A DNA stretch of 64,000 nucleotides from NCBI GenBank assembly GCA_018668595.1, contig JABJCP010000031.1:1-64000 (forward strand). The letters run 5' to 3'. This document shows positions 54,373 to 63,412 of this stretch, piece by piece (position 1 is the first letter of the stretch; each line of letters opens with the position of its first letter). Source of the DNA: Candidatus Woesearchaeota archaeon. GTDB taxonomy: Archaea > Nanobdellota > Nanobdellia > Woesearchaeales > UBA11576. The position numbers were made by a program, and so were the translations under genes. The notes under the pieces are model-generated. The model saw nothing but the letters and a program-made list of their open reading frames with translations, was not told the DNA's origin and made no database searches.

Positions 54373-55371
54373 TTAATTTTCAAGTTTTAATTTGTCCTGA
54401 ATTTCTTTTTTTAATTTATCTCCAATAAATTCTCCTTTAAAATAATCTACTTTCACAGCAATAGATATTTTATCAGCAAGCAGTCTTGCAGCTCGTGCTT
54501 TAATATCTTTTTTTGCACCAGTTACAAAAGGGTGATTAATTAGTATTCCATATTTTGGACAACGAGCACCGGTTTTTATATGTCTAAATAATGCTTTTTC
54601 TGCACCGAGAAGTTGTATTGTTGATGCAGGAAATAAACTTAATTTTTCAAGTCCTCCTGCTAAACTAACTAACTTACCTCCAATCATAGGACCACAAATT
54701 GCAAGAACATTAGGTGCTTCTTTTTTCATCAATTCATCAACATATTCTTTTTGATCTTCTTTTAATTTTCCAAGTTCAATTAATTGTTGGGCAACTCTTC
54801 GTAAAGCTAATAAATCATTATTATTTAAATCAATTCCCATTGATAATTCTATATTTAATTCTCTAAGTAATTCTTCTTTTGATTTTTTAAGAAGAATTTC
54901 TGCAAATTTTTCATGATCTGAAATAGTTCGTTCAAATTCAGGATTATAAAGTCCATACCATTCTCGAAGACGTTTGCCTAAATTGTTCATTATTTTATCT
55001 AGTTCGTCTATTTGATTCATTGCTTGTACAATTAATGCATCTTTTTTTACATCTTCAGATATTTTCTTTTTTACTAATCGAAGTGTTTTTGATTTTATTT
55101 CATTCAAAAACTTTTTTTCGCGAAAGTACGCAAGTATTTTAAGAGGGACATAAGATTTTCCATTTGATTTTCCAAGCCCATATCCTGTTGAATTTCCAAC
55201 TATTTTACCATCATATTTTTCAGCAAGTTGTTTTTCTTCATCAATAAGCTTGCCATTTTCGAGTTTTAGAATTCTAGAATAATCATCTTCAGAAAATAAC
55301 AACTTATCTTCTACTTCAAACTGGTCATTAAATACCCATACCCCCAGTATATTTGCATAAATATAGTTCAT
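54373..55371 (-). CDS. nop5: Nop5 (Nop56/58-like) box C/D sRNP core protein
   Basis: 332 residues from ATG 55371; the frame is open to 55419, overlapping the CYTH gene, but that extension is not needed. The N-terminal fibrillarin-binding domain, a central coiled coil (about 110-210) and the NOP domain with GPMIGGKLVSLAGGLEKLS, PASTIQLLGAEKALFRHI and KYGILINHPFV are all there. It lacks the KKE/D tail of eukaryotic members. It scaffolds box C/D RNA with fibrillarin. Confidence 0.94.
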   Translation of the reverse strand: MNYIYANILGVWVFNDQFEVEDKLLFSEDDYSRILKLENGKLIDEEKQLAEKYDGKIVGNSTGYGLGKSNGKSYVPLKILAYFREKKFLNEIKSKTLRLVKKKISEDVKKDALIVQAMNQIDELDKIMNNLGKRLREWYGLYNPEFERTISDHEKFAEILLKKSKEELLRELNIELSMGIDLNNNDLLALRRVAQQLIELGKLKEDQKEYVDELMKKEAPNVLAICGPMIGGKLVSLAGGLEKLSLFPASTIQLLGAEKALFRHIKTGARCPKYGILINHPFVTGAKKDIKARAARLLADKISIAVKVDYFKGEFIGDKLKKEIQDKLKLEN

Positions 55372-55396
55372 ATTTCTCAAAACCACACTACTATTT

Positions 55397-55951
55397 TTAA
55401 AACTTTTGCTCCTCAACACTAATTAGACTCTTAATATACATATTATCCATCATTTTTTGATAAATATCTGCATTTAGTTCATCTAAACCAAGCAATTCTA
55501 ACACATCAATCACAACTCTTTCAAACTCATCAATTTTCGAAGCATCATTTGTTAATGCCTCTACTTCAACAATCATTCCCAAAAAATCTATTTTATTGAG
55601 TTCAATCTTAAGACCTTTAAATGAATAAGTCAATCGTTCTGTTTTTATTCGAGAGCACTTATCAAATCCTTTAGTCTTCAAATCTAAAATTAAATCATTA
55701 AGATTGCATAAACTCTCTTGAGTTTCGGTTTCTTCTCGTGCAACATCATTATAATCTCCAGACTTATGTGTAACAACAAAAAAATCCTTGCCTTCAAAAA
55801 CTCGAATTCTTAAAAAATAAGGTTCTCTAAATAAATAAGATACCATATTTTTAGAATCAACAAAAATAGCATTTGAATCTAACCACTTTTTTACTCTCTC
55901 AAATTCTGCTTCATTTGTTAATAAACTTCGTTTTTCAATTTCATAAGTCAT
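55397..55951 (-). CDS. CYTH-domain protein (class IV adenylate cyclase/thiamine triphosphatase-like)
   Basis: 184 residues. N-terminal MTYEIEKRS gives the ExExK-type start of CYTH enzymes. Later strands carry charged residues in the expected pattern (YFLRIRVFEGKDFFVVTHK, KIELNKIDFLGMIVEVE). Such proteins act on triphosphates using metal ions; the product here is unknown. TATA-like TTTATATATTAAAC about 28 bases upstream; divergent from the Por operon and upstream of nop5-flpA. Confidence 0.88.
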   Translation of the reverse strand: MTYEIEKRSLLTNEAEFERVKKWLDSNAIFVDSKNMVSYLFREPYFLRIRVFEGKDFFVVTHKSGDYNDVAREETETQESLCNLNDLILDLKTKGFDKCSRIKTERLTYSFKGLKIELNKIDFLGMIVEVEALTNDASKIDEFERVVIDVLELLGLDELNADIYQKMMDNMYIKSLISVEEQKF

Positions 55952-56044
55952 AAAATCAATAAAAAAAGGTTTAATATATAAAATAAACTCTTAGAACACT
56001 TAAAAACCAAAAATACTGATTTTCTATCTCCCAGTAACAAGAAA

Positions 56045-56054
56045 ACTTTTTAAA
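56045..56054 (+). promoter_or_regulatory. TATA box of the pyruvate:ferredoxin oxidoreductase operon
   Basis: CTTTTTAAAC at 56045-56054 predicts a start near 56077, so the in-frame ATG at 56064 would lie upstream of it and ATG 56091 is preferred for porG. Confidence 0.5.
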
Positions 56055-56090
56055 CATATCGTCATGAAATATAATAAATCCAACTATAAA

Positions 56091-56636
56091 ATGGCTGAAA
56101 TCAAAGAAATCAGGATTCATGGCAGGGGTGGTCAAGGTGCAGTTACTTATGCTCAACTACTTGCAATTTCATCTTTCTATGAGGGTTTTGAAACTCAAGC
56201 ATTTCCAAAATTTGGTGTTGAGCGCAGAGGTGCTCCTGTTGAAGCATACTGCAGAATATCCAAAAAAACAATTAATTTAAGATCTCAAGTTTATAATCCT
56301 GAAATTATAGTAGTTCTTGATTCTTCTTTATTAGAATCTATTGATATTTGCAAAGGTATGCAAAGTGGAGGAATTTTAATTGTTAACACTTCTAAAAAAC
56401 TTCCAAACGAATATCATACTCACAAAGTTTTTACAGTAGATGCATCTCATATCGCACTTGAAATTTTCAAAAAAGATATTGTTAATACTGCAATGCTTGG
56501 AGCATATGCATCTGTTACAAAAGAACTTTCATTAAAGTCAATTTTCAAAGCATTAGAAGAAAGATTTAAGCGTCGTCCAGATCTTATTGAAAAAAATAAA
56601 CGCGCAGTTAGTGCAGTGTATCATTTGATTCAATAA
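56091..56636 (+). CDS. porG: Pyruvate:ferredoxin oxidoreductase gamma subunit
   Basis: 181 residues from ATG 56091. IRIHGRGGQGAVTYAQLLA, FPKFGVERRGAPVEAYCR and AMLGAYA are hallmark motifs of the gamma domain of 2-oxoacid:ferredoxin oxidoreductases. First gene of porG-porD-porA-(zinc ribbon)-porB. The complex converts pyruvate and CoA to acetyl-CoA with reduced ferredoxin. Confidence 0.93.
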   Translation: MAEIKEIRIHGRGGQGAVTYAQLLAISSFYEGFETQAFPKFGVERRGAPVEAYCRISKKTINLRSQVYNPEIIVVLDSSLLESIDICKGMQSGGILIVNTSKKLPNEYHTHKVFTVDASHIALEIFKKDIVNTAMLGAYASVTKELSLKSIFKALEERFKRRPDLIEKNKRAVSAVYHLIQ

Positions 56637-56657
56637 AAAAAATCATCAAATACAAAA

Positions 56658-57005
56658 ATGAGAAAAATAAAAAAGAAAACAACAACAAAAAGCATCAAAC
56701 CTGTGAAAAAAATAAAAAGTAAACCAAAAAAGAAACAGGAACTTAAAATTAGCGTAGGTGCTGCAGTTCTTACACCTGGCTCGTCGATAAAACATAAAAC
56801 AGGAGATTGGAGATCTATGTATCCCGATTGGGATAAAAAAAAATGCACTCAGTGCATGGCTTGTTGGATGTATTGTCCTGATGATTCAATTCCTGTAAAA
56901 AATAAAAAACGTATTGAAACAGATCTTGATTTTTGCAAAGGTTGCGGTATTTGTGCCAAAGAATGTATTTTTGGAGCAATCGAAATGAAAAAAGAAAAAA
57001 AATAA
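56658..57005 (+). CDS. porD: Pyruvate:ferredoxin oxidoreductase delta subunit (ferredoxin)
   Basis: 115 residues. Two 4Fe-4S motifs are present: CTQCMACWMYCP and CKGCGICAKECIFGA. A 35-residue lysine-rich N-terminal extension (starting RKIKKKTTTKSIKPVKK) is longer than usual. It carries electrons from the catalytic subunits to soluble ferredoxin. Confidence 0.93.
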   Translation: MRKIKKKTTTKSIKPVKKIKSKPKKKQELKISVGAAVLTPGSSIKHKTGDWRSMYPDWDKKKCTQCMACWMYCPDDSIPVKNKKRIETDLDFCKGCGICAKECIFGAIEMKKEKK

Positions 57006-57024
57006 AAAAATGAGGAATGAATAA

Positions 57025-58182
57025 ATGCCAAGAAAAGTTATTGAAGCATCAACTGCAGTGGCAGAGGCTGTAAAATTTTGTAAACCTGCAGTTATTCCTA
57101 TGTATCCAATTACTCCTCAGACCCATATAGTTGAAAGAATTTCAGAATTCATAAACGACGGGGATTTAGATTCTGAAATGATTCATGTTGAAAGTGAACA
57201 TTCTGCCCTTAGTGCTGCTATTGGATCATCTGCAACAGGAGTAAGAACATACACTGCGACCGCTTCTCAAGGTTTAGCATTAATGCATGAAGTTTTGTTT
57301 GTCGCTTCAGGTATGCGACTCCCTATTGTTATGAATGTTGCAAACCGCGCTTTGTCTGCTCCAATTAATATTTGGAATGATCATTCAGATTCCATGGCTG
57401 CACGAGATTCCAGTTGGATTCAACTTTATGTTGAGTCTGCTCAAGAAGCTTTTGATACAACTATTCAAGCATTTAAAATTGCAGAAAATAAAAAAGTTCT
57501 TCTTCCAATCATGGTTTGCCTTGATGGTTTTACTTTAAGTCATGTTTATGAACCTGTGGACTTGCCTCAACAAAGTAAAGTTAATGGTTATCTTCCAAAA
57601 TATAAACCCTCAAACATTCTCGACGTGAAAAAACCAGTTTCGTTAGGACCTATTGGTTATCCTGATTCATTTATGCATTTCAAAAAAGCTCAACAAGATG
57701 CTATGGACAATGCACTTAAAATTATAAAAAAATCAAATTCAGAATTCAAAACTAGATTTAAAAGAAGTTATGGTAATGGTTTGATCGAAACATACAATTT
57801 AAAGGGTGCTAAATTTGCAATTGTTTGTGCAGGTTCTATTTGTGGCACTACAAGAGTGGCAGTTGATGAGCTTAGAAAGCAAGGCATAAAAGTAGGTTTA
57901 ATAAAAATAAAATGCTTTAGACCATTTCCTAAAGAAGATATTATTGCAGCATGTAAAAAATTAACAGGAGTTGCAGTTATTGATCGAGCAGTATCATTTG
58001 GTTTTGAAGGACCTATGTTTACAGATTTAAAAGCTGCAATTTTCAATGAAAAAAAGAAACCTTTAATACATTCATTTATTGCAGGTCTTGGTGGTCGTGA
58101 CGTCACAAAAAATGATATGCTAACTATATTCAAAAAAATCTCAAAAACTAAAAAACCAATTACAGAGTGGTTATTAGATTAA
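57025..58182 (+). CDS. porA: Pyruvate:ferredoxin oxidoreductase alpha subunit
   Basis: 385 residues. MYPITPQTHIVERISEF, the pyrimidine-domain segment HVESEHSALSAAIGSSATG with the catalytic Glu, SASQGL-like TATASQGLALMHEVLF and NRALSAPINIWNDHSDSM match PorA. With PorB it binds thiamine diphosphate. Coupled to porD by a 19-base gap. Confidence 0.95.
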   Translation: MPRKVIEASTAVAEAVKFCKPAVIPMYPITPQTHIVERISEFINDGDLDSEMIHVESEHSALSAAIGSSATGVRTYTATASQGLALMHEVLFVASGMRLPIVMNVANRALSAPINIWNDHSDSMAARDSSWIQLYVESAQEAFDTTIQAFKIAENKKVLLPIMVCLDGFTLSHVYEPVDLPQQSKVNGYLPKYKPSNILDVKKPVSLGPIGYPDSFMHFKKAQQDAMDNALKIIKKSNSEFKTRFKRSYGNGLIETYNLKGAKFAIVCAGSICGTTRVAVDELRKQGIKVGLIKIKCFRPFPKEDIIAACKKLTGVAVIDRAVSFGFEGPMFTDLKAAIFNEKKKPLIHSFIAGLGGRDVTKNDMLTIFKKISKTKKPITEWLLD

Positions 58183-58281
58183 ACAAATCAAATTATTTGA
58201 TAAACAAAAAAAATCATCAAATACAAAAATAAGAAAAATTAAGTGATTAAAAAAGAAAACAGATATGACAGGTGATTTTCA

Positions 58282-58491
58282 GTGACAGTCCATCATGTAA
58301 TAACCCAAAGAAATTTAAAAACAATTTGCCCATATTGCAAACAGGATCTTCCGTCAGGAATTTGGGGCAATAGCTTCCCATCAACACAAGATTACAAAAC
58401 AATAGAGTGCAAATGTGGCAAAAAAATACAAGTCAATAAAGAATCTATTGAAACAAAAATTAAACATTTCCAGACTAAAGAATTAATGTAA
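58282..58491 (+). CDS. Small zinc-ribbon protein inside the Por operon
   Basis: 69 residues from GTG 58282, which is seven bases after a GGTG Shine-Dalgarno. Two cysteine pairs, CPYCKQD and CKCGKKIQ, form a zinc ribbon. The role is unknown; it lies between porA and porB, where no gene is usual. Its stop codon abuts structured element B. Confidence 0.65.
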   Translation: MTVHHVITQRNLKTICPYCKQDLPSGIWGNSFPSTQDYKTIECKCGKKIQVNKESIETKIKHFQTKELM

Positions 58492-58669
58492 AAAAAATTA
58501 CTGCAGTGGTATATTATTTGAACAGGCACTGATCAATTTGTTCGAGCGTAGCTCGATGGTGTCAGTAACTTGTTACTGATGTGCTACGTAAGAACTGCCG
58601 ATTTATGTAGGCAGTTCGTCGAGATGTCATACGCCACAGGCGATGATTGATTACCTCAGTAATTTATTT
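58491..58669 (+). ncRNA. Multi-hairpin structured element B
   Basis: An outer stem, AAATTACTG (58495-58503) with CAGTAATTT (58657-58665) extended by A/T pairs, encloses hairpins TGAACA/TGTTCG (imperfect, 58519-58544), TCGAGC/GCTCGA (58542-58556), TCAGTAAC/GTTACTGA (58562-58579), GAACTGCC/GGCAGTTC (58592-58617) and a TCAT-CGCC/GGCG-ATGA stem with one bulge and loop ACA (58627-58646). The second and third hairpins are identical in stem sequence to element A; the outer, fourth and fifth stems differ but still pair. It ends 26 bases before porB. Confidence 0.7.
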
Positions 58670-58695
58670 TAAAAAAAAAAAGTTAACAAAAAAAA

Positions 58696-60717
58696 ATGAG
58701 TCCACAAAAAGAAAAACTAATAAACGCAATTCCTGAAAAAGAATATTTTGCCCAAGGACATACTGCATGTGCGGGTTGTGCAACACCAATTATCATGAGA
58801 CATGCCTTAAAAGCAGCAGGTAAAAACACAGTAGTTGTAAATGCTACAGGTTGTTTAGAAGTTTTCTCAAGTCCATATCCTACAACGTCTTGGAGAGTTC
58901 CTTGGATTCACGCAGCTTTTGAAAATGCAGCAGCAGTGGGTTCTGGTGTAGAGCGCGCATTAAAAAAATTAAATAAAAAAGATACTAATATTTTAATCGT
59001 GGGCGGCGATGGAAGTACGTTTGATATTGGTTTTCAAGCACTTTCTGGAGCTGCAGAAAGAGGTCATAATTTTTGTTATATTTGTTATGATAATGAAGCT
59101 TATATGAATTGTTTAAGTTTAGATAGTTTAATAATGACTAAACAGGGCCTTAAGCGAATAACTGAAATTAAAAAAGGCGATGTCGTTTATGCATTCAATC
59201 AAAAAAATCACACATTAGTTTTGAAAAAATGCACAGGTGTTTTTGATAATGGAATTAAACCAGTTTATGAGTTGTCTACATTACACCATTCTATTAAAGC
59301 AACAAGTAATCATCCATTCTTAACACTTAAAAGACAAGGAAGAGGTAAAGAAAGTTTTTTTGCATGGAAACAATTAGGTCAACTAAAAAAAGACGATGAG
59401 ATAGTTGTATTAAATAAATTAAATTTGGGAAAAAGTTATGAATTTAAAAAATTAAAATATTCTAAAAAAGGAGATTACAAAGTAAACAAAATAAATGAAC
59501 TTAAAATACCTAAAAAAAGTACGCCTGAATTAATGGAATTATTAGGTCTTTATGTAGGTGATGGCTGGACTAGAACTCATAAAGCAGAAGTAGGATTCGC
59601 ATTACCTAAAAACACTAAAGGAAGTAATAAATTAAAAATTTTACATAAAAAATTATTTGGAAAAGAACTTATTCAAAAAGAAAAGATATATGTATATATT
59701 TATTCGGTTAATTTTGCTAAATTTATCGATTCATTAGGTTTTGGTAAAGGCGCAAAAAATAAACTTATTCCTGACTGGGTTTTCACTCTACCTCAAAAAG
59801 AAAAAGAAGCATTTGTAAACGGATTAATGCTTTCTGATGGATATATAATTAATAAAAGTCACAGATATGTTTCTGCAAGTTATGATTTACTCAAGACATT
59901 GAGATTATTATTACAAACAATGAATTATCGCGTTGGGAAAATTCATCAACAAACCAAAAAGAAAGGAACTCATGTTGTATATAGACAATTATTAGAAGAT
60001 TCCACATATGGATATATATGTTTCAGTAAAAACAAAAAACCAAATACTAACAAATATCTCTCTCAAACAAAACAAAGAAATTTTTTAGCTGACAATAAAT
60101 GGTTCAATACTGAAAAAGTAATATCAATAAAACTAATTAAACATGAGCCAACTCTTGATTTAAGAGTTGAAGGTGAACATAACTTTATTGCAGACGGTAT
60201 TGTAGTTCATAACACGGGAATTCAGCGCTCAGGAGCAACCCCTAAGTTTGCATCAACTACAACAAGTCCTCTTGGTAAAAAAGTTCATGGTAAAACTGAA
60301 TTTAAAAAAGATATGCCCTTCATAATGGCAGCTCACAAGGCATACGTTGCAGTAACTAATGTTGCGTTCCCTCATGATCTTATTAAAAAAATAAAAAAAG
60401 GATTAGAATTTGATGGGCCTGCATATATTCAAGTTTTTTCGCCATGTACAACAGGCTGGAAATTCCCTCCTGCAATAACTATTGAACTTGCAAAACTTGC
60501 TTTTAAAACAAGAATTTATCCTATGTATGAAATTGAGAATGGAGTTCTAAGACTTAGTCGTAAACCATCAAATCATTTTCCTGTCGAGAATTATCTTAAA
60601 CTCCAAGGAAGATTTCGTGGACTCACTGAAAAAGAAGCAAGAGAAATTCAAGAATTTGTTGATGAAGAATGGGAGCGTTTAGAAAAACTTGATGAATACA
60701 AATTGAAATTGTTTTAA
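58696..60717 (+). CDS. porB: Pyruvate:ferredoxin oxidoreductase beta subunit, intein-containing precursor
   Basis: 673-residue precursor; mature subunit 305 residues. N-extein 1-138 has [10 protein letters not shown] (Fe-S/TPP Cys), [11 protein letters not shown] and the thiamine-diphosphate motif [16 protein letters not shown] up to DNEAYMN. The intein is residues 139-506, and the C-extein resumes with [12 protein letters not shown]. The insertion thus splits the Mg-TPP-binding loop YMN/TGIQ, so unspliced protein would be inactive. The C-extein completes the family ([26 protein letters not shown]). Last gene of the Por operon. Confidence 0.95.
   Translation: MSPQKEKLINAIPEKEYFAQGHTACAGCATPIIMRHALKAAGKNTVVVNATGCLEVFSSPYPTTSWRVPWIHAAFENAAAVGSGVERALKKLNKKDTNILIVGGDGSTFDIGFQALSGAAERGHNFCYICYDNEAYMNCLSLDSLIMTKQGLKRITEIKKGDVVYAFNQKNHTLVLKKCTGVFDNGIKPVYELSTLHHSIKATSNHPFLTLKRQGRGKESFFAWKQLGQLKKDDEIVVLNKLNLGKSYEFKKLKYSKKGDYKVNKINELKIPKKSTPELMELLGLYVGDGWTRTHKAEVGFALPKNTKGSNKLKILHKKLFGKELIQKEKIYVYIYSVNFAKFIDSLGFGKGAKNKLIPDWVFTLPQKEKEAFVNGLMLSDGYIINKSHRYVSASYDLLKTLRLLLQTMNYRVGKIHQQTKKKGTHVVYRQLLEDSTYGYICFSKNKKPNTNKYLSQTKQRNFLADNKWFNTEKVISIKLIKHEPTLDLRVEGEHNFIADGIVVHNTGIQRSGATPKFASTTTSPLGKKVHGKTEFKKDMPFIMAAHKAYVAVTNVAFPHDLIKKIKKGLEFDGPAYIQVFSPCTTGWKFPPAITIELAKLAFKTRIYPMYEIENGVLRLSRKPSNHFPVENYLKLQGRFRGLTEKEAREIQEFVDEEWERLEKLDEYKLKLF
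59110..60213 (+). mobile_element. PorB intein with LAGLIDADG homing endonuclease
   Basis: 368 residues. It begins Cys ([17 protein letters not shown], block A), has block [13 protein letters not shown], two dodecapeptide motifs [10 protein letters not shown] and [11 protein letters not shown] whose acidic residues are intact, and ends [15 protein letters not shown] followed by Thr. All splicing residues are conserved, so both splicing and homing may be active. The insertion is exactly at a conserved codon pair (Asn-Thr), typical of inteins in active sites. Confidence 0.93.
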
Positions 60718-60756
60718 AAAATTAACCCTAGTTCTATTTATAATTTTTAATTATCT

Positions 60757-61122
60757 TCAATTCCCAAAACCTATCAGTACAACACTTAATATAATAACAA
60801 CCACTCCTGCCCATTTCATTTTATTCATTTTCTCGCCCAGGTATTTGACTGAAAATATACTTGACCACACATATTGTAATGCGATAAAGGGATACAAAAC
60901 AGAAAGTTCTCCAAATTTAAATGCAGTAAGAACTAATAGCATACTTATGCCATGACATCCTATTCCCAAGACTGCTTTATTTCTAATCAAATCAATAAAA
61001 CGCAGCTTAAATTCATCTGCACCCATTTTCATAAGTAATGCTCCAAGTCCTGCAAAAAATGATGCAACACATATTAGCAATATAGTCCAAATAGGCGTAT
61101 ATAGAGGAATTATCGCAGTCAT
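60757..61122 (-). CDS. EmrE/EamA-like half transporter, second of pair
   Basis: 121 residues with four membrane helices. FGELSVLYPFIALQYVW matches the short EamA/SMR-type transporters of archaea. Overlaps the end of the preceding gene by four bases; the two proteins (29% or so alike by eye in motif positions, not calculated) probably form a heterodimer. The substrate is unknown. Confidence 0.8.
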   Translation of the reverse strand: MTAIIPLYTPIWTILLICVASFFAGLGALLMKMGADEFKLRFIDLIRNKAVLGIGCHGISMLLVLTAFKFGELSVLYPFIALQYVWSSIFSVKYLGEKMNKMKWAGVVVIILSVVLIGFGN

Positions 61123-61499
61123 TTTAGGGTTATCCTCTTTTTTTCTTTTGATCCTAGTCCAATTAGAATTATCCCAATAATTATTCCTACAACTCCAATT
61201 ATTTTGTAAATATTAATTATTTCATTCAAAAAAACGCTTGAGAAAATTATTACCCATACAAAACTTAATGAATAAAATGGAAACAACACTGAAAGCTCGC
61301 CATGTCTAAATGCAAATATTAAAAGTCCTGCACCAATCCCATACAAAAACATCCCTAATAAAAGAGGGTAATTAGTAAGGATAGAAAACAATTCTAATAC
61401 AAATTTGTTCATGCCTATTTTAAGAAATAATGATGCTGTCGAAGTTATTACAGTGCTAAAAATAATTATTAATATTGCCCACCACTTTGTTTTTATCAT
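61119..61499 (-). CDS. EmrE/EamA-like half transporter, first of pair
   Basis: 126 residues, four membrane helices, with RHGELSVLFPFYSLSFVWV, the same signature as its partner. Paired small multidrug-resistance-type subunits with opposite topology are known in EbrAB and similar systems; topology was not calculated here. Coupled by a four-base overlap to the next gene. Confidence 0.8.
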   Translation of the reverse strand: MIKTKWWAILIIIFSTVITSTASLFLKIGMNKFVLELFSILTNYPLLLGMFLYGIGAGLLIFAFRHGELSVLFPFYSLSFVWVIIFSSVFLNEIINIYKIIGVVGIIIGIILIGLGSKEKKRITLK

Positions 61500-61562
61500 A
61501 TTACAAAAAACTGAAAATGTTAAAATACAAAAATTATAAAAATCATAAACAATTTATTTTAT

Positions 61563-63389
61563 TTACTTCTTTAATAAAATTTCTACTACTGCAGCATATG
61601 CAGGTCCTGTAATAAACACTCCTATTGATACTCCAATAATTGTTGTTAGTGCAAATCCTTTTATGATTCCTGCTCCTGCAAAAAGTAAGGGTAACATTGC
61701 AACAACTGTTGTAAAGTATGCACCCATTATAATAAAGAATGCTCTTTTAATTCTTTCTTTCCAGCTTGATCCCTTTAATTCTCCTCTTAAAGTTTCATCT
61801 GTAATTACAATTTGATCGTCTACGCCTGTTCCTACTGCAACTATTATTCCTGCAATTGCTGCTAAGTCTAGGTTCCATTGTATTAATGCTGCAAGTCCTA
61901 AAAGTAATACTACTTCTGAAAACATAGTAAATAACATAGGCACTGCTACTTTCCATTCTCTATATCTAATGAATACTACTAATGCAACTGCACAAATTGC
62001 AAGTATTGCAATAAGAATTGCATTCTTAACAAATTCATTTCCAAGTACTGGAGATATTTCATCTGTTTTTACAATATTTAATTTAATTGGTAAACTTCCT
62101 GTAATTAAAACTGTTTGTAGTTTTTTCATACTTGCAAGTGTATCTATTACTGCTTCTTGTTGTGTTGCTCCAACTCCACTTCCACTAATTTGTATATCTG
62201 TTGCAGCTCGTCCTCTTAAGCTTGCTCCAATTTTTAGTGTGTCTACTTCAGAATCATCTAGGTATAAAACTAAATCTTCGCTTAAGTATTCTTCATTTCC
62301 CTCTCCTACAACAATATCGAGTTTTGCAGTTTCATCTGCTTGTCTTTTTGCAGACTCAGGAGATAATGCGATTGAGAATCTAAAAAAACAAACCCAAGAC
62401 TCTTCATTTCCTGCTTGTCCACATGCTCTCATTGGATCTAGTCCACTACAATCTGCAGTTCTACAAACGTGAGTTACATCTTTTCCTCCCTTAAAGACAG
62501 ATGCATTACCAATTTTTGCTTCGAATTTTCCTTGTTTTGATAGAAGGTCTTTTACATCTTCTTTTTTTGCTCCTGCAATTTCAACTGCAATGTATTGATT
62601 TCCTTTTCCTAAAGGAGGAGGCAAGTCTTTTGTTTCTCTAACTACAATATCAGTTAATCCATATACATTTAATCGTTCTTTTAAATTTGAAAGTAAGATG
62701 TCCATTTCATCAACAGAAACTTTTCGTTCAGGTTGTAAAAGTACTCTTGTTCCACCACTAAGATCTAATCCTTTTCTTACATTTGTTGTTGGTGCTTGGT
62801 AAACTGATAAGCCTACATCTTTTGCTCCAATCACATTTTTTATAATAACCGGTGTTTCTATTTCTTCTATAACAATAACTTCTGATGTTAAATACATTCC
62901 AGTTTCATTTTCTACTATTTCTCCAAGAAGATTTCCTTCTTCATTATAATAGTCTTCAGGAATAAAATCTTCTGATTCAATTTGAATTGTCTCAATGGTT
63001 GACGTTTCAACTTCTGTTATTTGTGTTTCGCCAGTATTAATTTGTTCATATTCAGGTTCTACAATTAATTTGTATGTGCTTTCTGTTGTTTTAATTTGAA
63101 TTGTTTTATTAGGTTCGAAACCTAACATTAAATCATAATAATCTTTTTCATTATAGATTCTTTGATTATTTAAAGATAAAATAACTTCTTTGGACATAGG
63201 TGTTGATTTTGCACTAGGATTTGATATTCCTGCCCAACTTGCAGTACTATTTGTTGCTACACTTCTTATTGCAACTCCATCTGCCATAAAGTTAGGATGT
63301 ATTGCAACAATTGCTAATATAACTGCAATTACTAAAACAATAACTCTAACATTCTTGAATATGTCTTTTAATGCTTGTATAAAACTCAT
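61563..63389 (-). CDS. secD: Protein-export membrane protein SecD
   Basis: 608 residues. An N-terminal membrane helix, a large extracytoplasmic domain with the family motif LDLSGGTRVLLQPE, then five membrane helices with ILIAILAICAVALVVFIRYREW, GTGVDDQIVITDETLRGE and the final VSIGVFITGPAYA. With SecF it helps protein export through SecYEG; archaea use it without SecA. A second extracytoplasmic insert contains four cysteines (VCRTADCSG ... ACGQAGNEESWVC), possibly disulfide-linked. Confidence 0.93.
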   Translation of the reverse strand: MSFIQALKDIFKNVRVIVLVIAVILAIVAIHPNFMADGVAIRSVATNSTASWAGISNPSAKSTPMSKEVILSLNNQRIYNEKDYYDLMLGFEPNKTIQIKTTESTYKLIVEPEYEQINTGETQITEVETSTIETIQIESEDFIPEDYYNEEGNLLGEIVENETGMYLTSEVIVIEEIETPVIIKNVIGAKDVGLSVYQAPTTNVRKGLDLSGGTRVLLQPERKVSVDEMDILLSNLKERLNVYGLTDIVVRETKDLPPPLGKGNQYIAVEIAGAKKEDVKDLLSKQGKFEAKIGNASVFKGGKDVTHVCRTADCSGLDPMRACGQAGNEESWVCFFRFSIALSPESAKRQADETAKLDIVVGEGNEEYLSEDLVLYLDDSEVDTLKIGASLRGRAATDIQISGSGVGATQQEAVIDTLASMKKLQTVLITGSLPIKLNIVKTDEISPVLGNEFVKNAILIAILAICAVALVVFIRYREWKVAVPMLFTMFSEVVLLLGLAALIQWNLDLAAIAGIIVAVGTGVDDQIVITDETLRGELKGSSWKERIKRAFFIIMGAYFTTVVAMLPLLFAGAGIIKGFALTTIIGVSIGVFITGPAYAAVVEILLKK

Positions 63390-63412
63390 TTTGATCGTAT
63401 CAAACTCCTAAA

